Assembly: GCA_031266255.1 (NCBI GenBank)
Contig: JAISBK010000002.1
Span: forward strand, 1 to 14,956
DNA: 14,956 nt
Source of the DNA: Treponema sp.
GTDB lineage: Bacteria; Spirochaetota; Spirochaetia; Treponematales; Breznakiellaceae
Direction: 5' to 3'
Each line of letters begins with the position of its first letter. The first letter of the stretch is position 1. Below the pieces are notes generated by a model, which saw only the letters and a program-made list of their open reading frames with translations, did not search any database and was not told the origin of the DNA. This document shows positions 1-7,268 of the stretch, piece after piece. Position numbers and translations under genes: made by a program.

Positions 1-85
1 CCCACCCGGGGGGGTTCTTTTTCTGCTTTTACCAAAACTTGCTTATGGATTTTTTTTTGCTTTTTTTTCTTTTGTTTTTTAAACA

Positions 86-108
86 CCCCCCCCCCCCCCC
101 CCCCCCCC
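86..108. repeat. 23-bp poly-C homopolymer tract
   Basis: An uninterrupted run of 23 C follows a T-rich stretch (about 49-80), so 49-108 is almost purely pyrimidine on the plus strand. The tract lies just upstream of a strong Shine-Dalgarno-like AGGAGG (115-120) and of the efflux operon. Such a tract is prone to slipped-strand length change and could form a G-quadruplex on the minus strand. Whether it controls the operon is inference. A collapsed or mis-called homopolymer in the assembly is also possible. Confidence 0.85.
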
Positions 109-132
109 GCATATAGGAGGGGATGGTGTTCT

Positions 133-216
133 ATGAAGAAGATACAGTATACTCAACGATATAGAGATAAACGGCAAGAAGCCGTAATAGGCCGCGCGGT
201 ATGCGGGCCTCAATAG
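133..216 (+). CDS. possible 27-residue leader ORF ahead of the efflux operon
   Basis: A short ORF starts at ATG 133 and ends at TAG 214-216. It encodes a basic peptide beginning MKKIQYTQRYRDK. A strong purine-rich ribosome-binding sequence (AGGAGGGG, 115-122) lies 10 nt upstream, which is the main reason to list it. It ends one base before an ATG at 218 that is in frame with the TolC-like gene, so translational coupling is possible. A small hairpin with AGGCC/GGCCT arms (189-193 and 206-210) sits inside its 3' end. I recognise no family. It may be a regulatory leader peptide, a gene remnant, or chance. Confidence 0.2.
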   Translation: MKKIQYTQRYRDKRQEAVIGRAVCGPQ

Positions 217-283
217 CATGGTTGGCCGGAAACATTCGGTGCTTAAACACGTTTGTTCCAGTCAAGAACGAAGGAGTCTTAGT

Positions 284-1738
284 ATGATCCAAAGTCTTTA
301 TGGCCGGGATGTGTTTTCGGACACGAACCGGTCATCCGGCGCCGGATTGCGGAACCAAGGTCCCCCAATCCCGGCAGTTATCCTTGCAGTATGCTTCCTT
401 TGGAGCGTTCCCCTGTTTAGCCAGGAAGTCCGTACCATTTCCCCCAAGGAAGCAGTGGACTTGGCTATCCAAAGCAACCTGGGCCTTGAGTCATCCCGGG
501 TTAGTACGACGACCAAGAAGCGTAAAGTCGATACTGCCTGGAACGTGTTTATCCCAACCGTGGAGATTGGAGGGAGTTTAATGCGGAGTAATGTGGCTTC
601 CACGGTTTCACCTCTTTCGCCGGTTCCTATTCCTCAATGGCATGTTGCCGGTTCCCTCCAGATTGCCTTGAACCTCAATTTCGCCCTCTTTGAGGGAATG
701 CGGAACTTACAGTTAGAATACGAGAGCGGTCTCATTAGCTACGAAAAGGCCAAGGCACAGCTTGAACGGGATGTCCGGAAATCCTACTACCAGATGCTGC
801 TGGTCCAAGAGAACATTACCCTTTTAAAGGAAAATTTCGCGGCTGCAGAACGGCGGGTAGAAATGGCCCGGGCCAATTACCGGGCAGGGCTGGCTCCGGA
901 ACTGACCTTGCTCCAGGCTCAGGTTACTATGGAAAACATGAAACCAACCATTGATCAGGCGGAGAACGGCCTTAAAGTGAGCATGGCCCAATTTGCCATG
1001 ACCCTGGGGCTTCCCTACAATACCCAGTTTGCGCTCATTCCCCTGGTAGACGATACGGCATTTATTCCTTTGGATGTGGCAGACCTGATTTCCCGGGCCG
1101 CCAGTGGAAAACCAGAGATTCAAGAACTGCGGCAGAGCATTTTGAGCCTGGAAAGTGCCCGAAAAAGAACCTTTTATCAGATTTATACCCCGACCCTCTC
1201 TTTGAGCTGGAACGCGGACCCTACCTTTCAGGGGGACCCCTGGAAGGATTCCTGGTTTATGGAAGATGGCTGGAAACAGCAATCCGGGATGTTCCGCCTT
1301 ACCCTGGGCTTTCGGTTGAACGGGCTTTTGCCCTTTAGTACCGAGGCCCAGGGTCTCAAGGACATTGACGACACCCTTTCGGATCTCAACATTAAGCTCG
1401 CCCAGGCCATCCGGGGAACTGAGGTGGAAATCTACAATACGATTTTATCCTTGGAACAGACCCGGGTGACCGTAGAGGCCCAGCGGCTCACCGTGGATAT
1501 GGCGGAGCGGAGTTATCGCTTAACCGAACAAGCCTACCGAGCCGGGCTCAATGATCTTTTGGAAGTACAAAACGCGGAACTGGAACTGCGGAAGGCCCGA
1601 CTCGGGGTATTGGAGCAACAGTTTAATTACCTCAAGAGTCTCATCGATCTTGAATACGCCATTGGTGCGCCCTTCGGGACCATGAGTAATACGCGAGGTA
1701 ACTCATCTTCAGGAAATACAATGGAGAACACCAAATGA
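284..1738 (+). CDS. TolC-family outer-membrane efflux channel protein
   Basis: Outer-membrane factor of a tripartite RND pump, expected to form a trimeric barrel and periplasmic tunnel that carries substrate out of the cell. It is 484 aa from ATG 284, a normal length for the family. An N-terminal hydrophobic segment (about residues 29-45) followed by FSQE looks like a signal peptide, although its 28-residue n-region is long. Two OEP-type repeats follow, beginning near ISPKEAVDLAIQSNLGL and near GKPEIQELRQSILSLE, with helical coiled-coil segments rich in A, Q and E. ATG 284 is preferred over ATG 218 because AAGGAG (271-276) lies 7 nt upstream; the extra 22 residues from 218 are polar and add nothing recognisable. 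The stop codon overlaps the next start (ATGA). Borrelia BesC is the closest functional analogue I can name; the substrate is unknown. Confidence 0.93.
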   Translation: MIQSLYGRDVFSDTNRSSGAGLRNQGPPIPAVILAVCFLWSVPLFSQEVRTISPKEAVDLAIQSNLGLESSRVSTTTKKRKVDTAWNVFIPTVEIGGSLMRSNVASTVSPLSPVPIPQWHVAGSLQIALNLNFALFEGMRNLQLEYESGLISYEKAKAQLERDVRKSYYQMLLVQENITLLKENFAAAERRVEMARANYRAGLAPELTLLQAQVTMENMKPTIDQAENGLKVSMAQFAMTLGLPYNTQFALIPLVDDTAFIPLDVADLISRAASGKPEIQELRQSILSLESARKRTFYQIYTPTLSLSWNADPTFQGDPWKDSWFMEDGWKQQSGMFRLTLGFRLNGLLPFSTEAQGLKDIDDTLSDLNIKLAQAIRGTEVEIYNTILSLEQTRVTVEAQRLTVDMAERSYRLTEQAYRAGLNDLLEVQNAELELRKARLGVLEQQFNYLKSLIDLEYAIGAPFGTMSNTRGNSSSGNTMENTK

Positions 1739-2691
1739 AGCCTCTCATCATAAAGCCGTTTTTTCTTCTCTTAATAATGGGTACGGTACTTACCATTACC
1801 GGCTGTGATCGAATCGGGACCGATAAGGCCAAGGCTGGGCCTGCGGATGCCCCGGAAGTGCCGATCTTTGCGGTGAATACGATGCTGGCGGTTCAAGGCC
1901 AAATCCAGGATTACCTGGCCCTTTCCGGAGACATCGTCTCCGGTACCACAGTGGATACCTTTTCGGATGTAGCCGGTAAGATCTCCCGGATCTACGTTTC
2001 CATTGGCCAGCGGGTTTCTCGAAACCAGGCCATAGCCGAGGTTGACCCCTCCCGGCCAGGTATGGACTATATTCCCGGAGTAGCCCGGGCACCCATTGCC
2101 GGAACCATCGTGGCCCTGCCTGCCCAGATGGGGATGACCATAAGTCAGAGCGTACCCCTTGCCCGGATCTCTGGAGGGAGCGCCCTGGAGTTGCGAGTCT
2201 ATGTCGCAGAACGGTTCATTTCTAAAATTGTCCTGCGACAGCCCTGTGAAATTACTTTGGACGCGTATCCAGGCGAATCGTTCCGCGGCAGTGTTACCGA
2301 GATAAGTCCGGTGGTAGATCCTGCTTCCCGAACCATGGAGGTGAAGATCAACGTGGAGAATCGTAACGCCCAGCTCAAGCCGGGAATGTTTGCTAAGGTT
2401 AAGATCATTACCGAGCGGAAGAATAACATCGTCAAACTCCCGGCAAGCGCCCTGGTACAGCGTTTCGGGGAAACCTATGTGTTTACCGCAGAGACGGATC
2501 CGACCGATCCCGCCTTTAGGATAGCCCGCCGAAAAGTAGTGGTTCAGGGGATCCTCGTGGACGGGGTGGTGGAAATCCAAGAGGGACTTGCATCAAACGA
2601 AGAGGTGATTATCCGGGGCCAAACCCTCCTTGAGGATGGGGCACGGATCAATGTAATCGACCGGGTTGCGCCTTTAAGTGATGCCAACTAA
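1735..2691 (+). CDS. RND efflux periplasmic adaptor (membrane-fusion) lipoprotein without alpha-hairpin
   Basis: Adaptor that links the inner-membrane RND pump to the TolC-like channel. It is 318 aa. The N-terminus is a lipoprotein signal with lipobox ITGC (Cys24 as the acylated residue). A biotinyl/lipoyl-like domain follows (about 55-130, with GKISRIYVSIGQRVSRNQ and APIAGTIVALP), then a beta-barrel domain (about 140-225, containing SPVVDPASRTMEVKI) and a membrane-proximal domain. Only about 15-20 residues separate the two lipoyl half-motifs, so the usual alpha-helical hairpin is missing; the same absence is known for Borrelia BesA. The start overlaps the TolC-like stop (ATGA) and has GGAG (1723-1726) 8 nt upstream. 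The RND gene begins 20 nt downstream. The family call is secure and the substrate is unknown. Confidence 0.93.
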   Translation: MKPLIIKPFFLLLIMGTVLTITGCDRIGTDKAKAGPADAPEVPIFAVNTMLAVQGQIQDYLALSGDIVSGTTVDTFSDVAGKISRIYVSIGQRVSRNQAIAEVDPSRPGMDYIPGVARAPIAGTIVALPAQMGMTISQSVPLARISGGSALELRVYVAERFISKIVLRQPCEITLDAYPGESFRGSVTEISPVVDPASRTMEVKINVENRNAQLKPGMFAKVKIITERKNNIVKLPASALVQRFGETYVFTAETDPTDPAFRIARRKVVVQGILVDGVVEIQEGLASNEEVIIRGQTLLEDGARINVIDRVAPLSDAN

Positions 2692-2711
2692 GGACTAATT
2701 AAGGAAAAAAC

Positions 2712-5700
2712 ATGAGTTTTGCAAAAACAGCAGTGTCACGGCCTACGATGGTTTTGATCATCTTTTTGCTGCTTATCGGTTTGGGGCTATTTGCCTTGGT
2801 GAATCTTCCCATCGATCTTCTCCCGGAGATTAACCCTCCTTACCTGGTGGTGGTTACATCCTATCCTGGAGCAGGCCCGGAAGAAGTGGAACGTTCGGTG
2901 AGCCGGGTTCTGGAAGCAGCCCTTTCCGGGGTTTCAAGTCTTGAAGAGTTAAATTCCACCTCATCCAAGGGTTCCAGCATGGTAATTATGGAGTTTAGCT
3001 ATGGAACGGATCTAGCGGACGCATCCAACTCGGTGCGGGACGCGCTGGAACGAGTACGGAACTATATGCCGGCGGAGGCAGACAGTCCGATGATCTTCCG
3101 CTTTAATCCTTCGATGATCCCTATCATGGGTCTTATGCTTACCGGAAACCGTTCCCCAGAGGAACTACGGGAGTTAGCCGAGGATACCATTATTCCCCGG
3201 ATCGAACAGACTCCAGGGATAGCTACGGCGAGTGTGAACGGAGGCAGGGAAAAGATCATCCGGATAGAAATACCCCAATCCCGGCTTGAGGCTTACGGCC
3301 TTACGGTAACCCAGATGCAGCAGATGTTGGCTTCTCAGAATATGCAGGTTGCCGCAGGAACCATTACCGAAGGGGGGCTTTCTTATATTCTTACTACTTT
3401 AGGTGAATATACCTCCCTGGAACAGATTCGCAATACGGTGATTTCCTATAAAGGAGGGGGACTGGTAAATGGGGAGATACAGCAGCCTAGAACCGTGTTC
3501 CTCCGGGATGTGGCCAATGTCATAGACGGATACCGGGACGAGGAAAGTACGGTTTTTGTAAACGGGACGCCTGCGGTGATGATGCAGGTCCAGAAGCAGA
3601 GCGGCAAGAACTCGGTGCAGACCGCCCGGAATTTGCGGGAACGGCTGGAAAAAATGACCAGGGAAATTCCGCAGGATATCAAGATTACCGAGGTGTTCAA
3701 TACCACCGACCAAATAGAAAATTCTCTCAACGAAGTTACTTCTTCCGCAACTTCTGGGGCGCTCCTTGCAGTGCTGATCCTCTTCATCTTCCTCCGATCT
3801 ATCAAGCCGACCCTGATCATCGGTATCAGTATCCCCATATCCATTGTTGTTACCTTACTGATGATGTATTTTGCCGGGCTTACCCTTAATCTGATGACTA
3901 TGGCAGGGCTGGTGCTGGGGATAGGGATGTTGGTGGATAATTCCATCGTGATTCTGGAAAACATCTACCGTTACCGGGAAAAAGGTTCCAAGCTCCAGGC
4001 TGCCGCAGTCTTAGGCGCGCAGGAGATGATCGTGGCGATTATCGCCTCTACCCTCACTACCATTTGCGTGTTTGCCCCCCTGGTTGCCTTTCAGGGTATG
4101 TTGGAAATGGCCGGGGAAATGTTTGCCGGTCTTGCCTTTACCGTGGTGATTTCCCTGGCCGTTTCTCTCATTACCGCTATTGTGCTTGTTCCGGTCCTTT
4201 CAAGTCATTACCTTCCTCTGGTTACCCGGAAGCAGAAACCGCTCCGGGGTCCCCTTGCGGGGATTGATCGGGCCTTTGAACGCTTTTTTAATTGGCTTGA
4301 TGACGCGTACCGCTGGGCAGTTGATAAGGTATTGCAGCATAAGGTGGTGGTTATCCTCTTGCTTGTGGCCCTTTTGGGAGGGAGCATCTTTATGATCCCC
4401 CGGATAGGGTGGGTCTTCATGCCTGAACAAGAGGCAGATTCGGTTTCCATCAACGTAACCCTTCCCATGGGGTCTCCCTTGCCTGAGACCGAGTCAGTAT
4501 TGCAACGGCTACAGCTCATCGTAGAGCGGGAAGTACAAGGATATGAACGGCTGATACTCAACAACGGAGGCGGAGGCGGCATGATGGGTATGGGAGGAGG
4601 CAGTAGTAATACCGGATCCTTACGGATAAACCTCCCGGAATTTGATAAACGCATTGACAGCGCCGACGAGATTAAGGCCAAAATGCGCCGCCATTTCAAC
4701 GAATTCCCTGGGGTGGCCTTTTCTTTTAGCAGTGGCGGTATGGGCATGGGGAGCGGAAACCCTGTTGATATCGTGATACGAACCGATGACTTGGTAAAAG
4801 GCAAAGCCATTGCAGAAAAAATAGTTACCCTCCTTAAGGAACGGCTTCCACAAGTCCGGGAACCTCAGGTTGACCTTAAGGATGGGCTTCCCCAGATCGA
4901 AATTGAAATTGACCGGGATAGGCTCTATGCCCTAGGGCTTAATACCTATACGGTGGGGAACGAGATCAAGGCTGCGGTAGACGGTATTACCGCCACTCGG
5001 TACAAGACCCAAGGGCATGACTACGATGTGGTACTGTTTTTAGCCGAAGCAGATCGGAGTACCCGGCCTGCGCTGGATCACATCTTCATAAACAGTCAGG
5101 TAGCCGGTCGAGTGCCCCTCTCCAATTTCGCCTCTTATAAAGAAGGAACCGGGCCTATGACCATCAGCCGGGAGAATCAGAGCAGGGTTATCCATGTAAC
5201 CGCGGGGGTTGTGCCCGGTACTAAGATAAACCTCTTGGAAGATCAAGTTCGCGATTTAATTACTGCGGAAATTCCCGCGGAGGATGATGTGATCATCGAA
5301 TATGCCGGGGATAATGCGGAGATGATGCAGATGATGGGCCGGTTTGTGCTTATCATGGTGGTGGCCGTATTCCTGGTCTTTGGGGTCATGGCCTGCCTCT
5401 TTGAATCCTTTAAGGATCCCTTCATCATCATCTTCACCATCCCCCTTTCGGTGATAGGGATTGTGGCAATTTACCTCATCACCGGCACAACTTTTAACGT
5501 CCTTACCGCGGTGGGGCTTTTGGTACTCCTGGGGGTTATCGTGAATAACGGTATTGTCTTGGTGGATTACACCAACCTGCTCCGTAAACGGGGGCTTCCC
5601 CTGCATCAGGCTTGCGTGGAAGCTGCGGGGAATCGTCTGCGGCCCATCCTCATGACTACCCTCACGACCATTCTGGGCTTGGCTCCGATGGCTTTTGTCC

Positions 5701-5966
5701 CCGGGGAAGGCTCAGAAATGGTGGCCCCCATCGGTAAAACCGTACTGGGAGGGCTGTCCTTCGGTACCTTGATGACCTTGTTCCTCATGCCCACGATCTA
5801 TGCGATCATGAATAAGCGTTCTGATGATCGTCAAGCCAAGGCAGAAGCCCGCCGGGAACGGATCGCCGCAGGAATAAGCAAGAAACAAGCGCGGACTGCG
5901 CAATCAGCCAAGACCGATATTTCCTTGGATCGTCCTTTGTCCGGGGAAGCAGGAGCAGGATTATGA
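2712..5966 (+). CDS. RND-family efflux transporter, inner-membrane pump (HAE1/AcrB type)
   Basis: Proton-driven inner-membrane pump of the tripartite system, 1084 aa, slightly longer than AcrB. Visible landmarks are TM1 after VSRPTMVL, the porter-domain motif YPGAGPEEVE, the TM4 motif GMLVDNSIVILENI (Asp409, Asn410) and the TM10 motif GVIVNNGIVLVDY (Asn945). Compared with AcrB's D407/D408/K940 proton relay, only the first Asp is kept. Two periplasmic loops are Gly/Met-rich (617-635 and 674-683). They align by eye with AcrB's switch loop and the segment just after its Phe664/Phe666 pocket residues; here Phe670 and Phe672 precede the second loop. The last ~50 residues form a basic cytoplasmic tail. 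AAGGA (2701-2705) lies 6 nt before ATG. The stop overlaps the next gene's start (ATGA). The family is certain; drugs, bile-like compounds or metals as substrate cannot be told apart. Confidence 0.95.
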   Translation: MSFAKTAVSRPTMVLIIFLLLIGLGLFALVNLPIDLLPEINPPYLVVVTSYPGAGPEEVERSVSRVLEAALSGVSSLEELNSTSSKGSSMVIMEFSYGTDLADASNSVRDALERVRNYMPAEADSPMIFRFNPSMIPIMGLMLTGNRSPEELRELAEDTIIPRIEQTPGIATASVNGGREKIIRIEIPQSRLEAYGLTVTQMQQMLASQNMQVAAGTITEGGLSYILTTLGEYTSLEQIRNTVISYKGGGLVNGEIQQPRTVFLRDVANVIDGYRDEESTVFVNGTPAVMMQVQKQSGKNSVQTARNLRERLEKMTREIPQDIKITEVFNTTDQIENSLNEVTSSATSGALLAVLILFIFLRSIKPTLIIGISIPISIVVTLLMMYFAGLTLNLMTMAGLVLGIGMLVDNSIVILENIYRYREKGSKLQAAAVLGAQEMIVAIIASTLTTICVFAPLVAFQGMLEMAGEMFAGLAFTVVISLAVSLITAIVLVPVLSSHYLPLVTRKQKPLRGPLAGIDRAFERFFNWLDDAYRWAVDKVLQHKVVVILLLVALLGGSIFMIPRIGWVFMPEQEADSVSINVTLPMGSPLPETESVLQRLQLIVEREVQGYERLILNNGGGGGMMGMGGGSSNTGSLRINLPEFDKRIDSADEIKAKMRRHFNEFPGVAFSFSSGGMGMGSGNPVDIVIRTDDLVKGKAIAEKIVTLLKERLPQVREPQVDLKDGLPQIEIEIDRDRLYALGLNTYTVGNEIKAAVDGITATRYKTQGHDYDVVLFLAEADRSTRPALDHIFINSQVAGRVPLSNFASYKEGTGPMTISRENQSRVIHVTAGVVPGTKINLLEDQVRDLITAEIPAEDDVIIEYAGDNAEMMQMMGRFVLIMVVAVFLVFGVMACLFESFKDPFIIIFTIPLSVIGIVAIYLITGTTFNVLTAVGLLVLLGVIVNNGIVLVDYTNLLRKRGLPLHQACVEAAGNRLRPILMTTLTTILGLAPMAFVPGEGSEMVAPIGKTVLGGLSFGTLMTLFLMPTIYAIMNKRSDDRQAKAEARRERIAAGISKKQARTAQSAKTDISLDRPLSGEAGAGL

Positions 5967-6355
5967 TACGGATTGAAATCGTGGCCAACCATTCGGTAGA
6001 AGATAATATCATGGAGGCCTTGCAGCATGCAGGAGTTGGCAAGTTTTACACCAAATATCCCAGCGTATTCGGGGTTGGTTCCCGGGGTCCTCGTATGGGG
6101 GACGCAATATGGCCTGAAGAAAACTTCGCCCTGGTAATCTGGTGTGAAGAGGAGGAAGCCCAGGGCATTGAGCGGGCAGTGGCGACGGTTAAGAAAGGCT
6201 TCCCTGATGAAGGGATCAAACTCTTTCGGCCCCCTGAGGTGGTAGCCCCAGCAGCCCAGACCCAACCGGTATTCCAAGCCCCGGTATTACCACCTACGGC
6301 TCCACCGGTGGTACCACCACCGGTATATTACGGCCCGGAAGAAGAGAATAGTTAA
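5963..6355 (+). CDS. PG0541-type transporter-associated PII-like small protein
   Basis: A 130-aa soluble protein translated from an ATG overlapping the RND stop codon (ATGA), with AGGAG (5951-5955) 7 nt upstream. Residues 1-90 (MIRIEIVANHSVEDNI, the GSRGPRMGDAIWPEENF segment, then a helix rich in E) match my memory of the PG0541 family, which sits at the end of RND operons in Bacteroidetes and some other anaerobes. The fold is expected to be ferredoxin-like and PII-related. The C-terminal ~40 residues are a disordered-looking tail rich in Pro, Val and Ala (APVLPPTAPPVVPPP). No signal peptide is visible, so it should act in the cytoplasm, perhaps sensing or modulating the pump. That role is inferred from position; no activity is known to me. 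Confidence 0.8.
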   Translation: MIRIEIVANHSVEDNIMEALQHAGVGKFYTKYPSVFGVGSRGPRMGDAIWPEENFALVIWCEEEEAQGIERAVATVKKGFPDEGIKLFRPPEVVAPAAQTQPVFQAPVLPPTAPPVVPPPVYYGPEEENS

Positions 6356-6425
6356 GGAAACGTGAGTTCGATGGAAAGAGAGCGAATTGTGGGACCTCTC
6401 ATATTCCATTGAACTCATGTTTTTT
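6356..6425 (+). terminator. stem-loop terminator of the efflux operon, built from a dispersed inverted-repeat element
   Basis: Directly after the stop codon the arm ACGTGAGTTCGATGGAA (6360-6376) pairs with TTCCATTGAACTCATGT (6404-6420), 15 of 17 positions matching. An inner GAGAG/CTCTC stem (6378-6382 and 6396-6400) encloses a 13-nt loop. Six T (6420-6425) follow, as in a rho-independent terminator. The arm sequence recurs at the ends of the element at 11903-12024, so this is also a member of a repeat family. Confidence 0.7.
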
Positions 6426-6768
6426 AGCTTACTTCGCTAAAAAATGCAAAGAATATTTTGAAAAAAATCCGCTCACCGGATCTTGGATCGTATAACGTCA
6501 AAAGACAAAATAGTATGAACGGACTGCGCTTGTTTTCCCCAGAATATCTGGCTCATGAGATGCGGACGATACTAGCGGAATTGAAGATTATCTAGTGGTA
6601 TGACGCATGTTTGGGGAAGACTTGGCAAGGTATACTTGTGAAGCAACGCCCCAAAAATTCCTTACCCCAAACCTGCTTCAGGTATACAGGATAAGGATTT
6701 GCTCTGGAGTAGGATAAGCGCCCTCTCCTTCTTTACAATCGTAGTATGCACAATCAGCGTATGTACCT
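6426..6768. other. gene-free region between convergent genes
   Basis: About 340 nt with no ORF that has both a start and a ribosome-binding site. Short open stretches in several frames (for example 6515-6595 plus, beginning MNGLRLFSPEYLAHEM) resemble no family I know and may be decayed coding DNA. Four short segments (6609-6619, 6630-6645, 6661-6672, 6674-6687) are complementary in an interlocked order, described under findings. No tRNA or attachment site was seen. Confidence 0.5.
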
Positions 6769-7167
6769 TCAACGCCTATTATACGCTTTATCCTGATCCT
6801 GCATAATTAAAAGAAGATCTATCTGTTTCAAAATATAGTCTTGAAATTTTGGATCCAATTCCTTATACAGACTGACCAGTTTGGTACATTCTTCATCAGG
6901 GTTCAAGTTGAACATCTCTCCTTCCCCTGTTTTAAGCCATATATCATTTACGTTAAAGGAGGAACAAATTAACTTAATGATTCGGTCATTAGCTTTTCGT
7001 TTTTCCACTTCCACTCCTGCAAGATACCCACTGGAAAGGGAAATTACCCGTGAAAATTGAACCTGAGAGAGCTTAAGGGTCTCACGAACCTGCTTAATAC
7101 GACGATTAACCGTAGATACTATAGAATCATGCTTCATTACTTTATCATAATACATACAAATACGCAT
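6769..7167 (-). CDS. XRE-family helix-turn-helix transcriptional regulator
   Basis: A 132-aa probable DNA-binding repressor. Residues about 21-78 form a Cro/C1-type HTH domain: VNRRIKQVRETLKLSQVQFS, then the recognition-helix region ISLSSGYLAGVEVEKRK, then INDIW-like packing (FNVNDIWLKTGEGEMF). The C-terminus is helical (YKELDPKFQDYILKQIDLLL) and could dimerise. The start is uncertain: ATG 7167, 7155 and 7137 are in frame and none has a clear Shine-Dalgarno; the domain fits any of them. Base composition is clearly more AT-rich than the efflux operon or the genes at 7269-10496, hinting at acquisition. The nearest upstream gene on the same strand ends 101 nt away. Two dyads in that gap could be its operators. 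Target genes are unknown; phage-type or toxin-antitoxin-type regulators look similar. Confidence 0.85.
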   Translation of the reverse strand: MRICMYYDKVMKHDSIVSTVNRRIKQVRETLKLSQVQFSRVISLSSGYLAGVEVEKRKANDRIIKLICSSFNVNDIWLKTGEGEMFNLNPDEECTKLVSLYKELDPKFQDYILKQIDLLLIMQDQDKAYNRR

Positions 7168-7202
7168 TTCGACAAGCTTAATTTTTCTTTTTTTTATTTC
7201 AT

Positions 7203-7244
7203 ACCTTGAAAAAGGTTTAATAATAGAGTATAAATCATCTCTAT
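7203..7244 (-). promoter_or_regulatory. candidate operator/promoter region of the XRE regulator
   Basis: The 101-nt AT-rich gap upstream of the regulator holds two dyads: ACCTT-GAAA-AAGGT (7203-7216) and ATAGAG-N10-CTCTAT (7223-7244). On the minus strand the second includes a TATACT-like -10 sequence. Autoregulation by XRE repressors binding such dyads is common, but which dyad is used here, if either, is inference. Confidence 0.35.
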
Positions 7245-7268
7245 GAAAGTATTTTGATGAACGGATTT

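Noticed and set aside
218..283. Upstream ATG 218 as start of the TolC-like protein
   Set aside because: It has no suitable ribosome-binding site and adds a polar 22-residue stretch, whereas ATG 284 has AAGGAG at 7 nt.
1771..2580. A 269-residue minus-strand ORF antisense to the adaptor gene
   Set aside because: It is a shadow frame of the adaptor gene, with low-complexity, histidine-rich composition and no domain.
6642..6790. Out-of-frame coding-like stretch past the XRE stop on the minus strand (contains YADCAYYDCKEGEG)
   Set aside because: It has no start codon, is only about 40 residues long and matches no family I know. The XRE protein is complete without it, so a frameshifted C-terminus is not supported.
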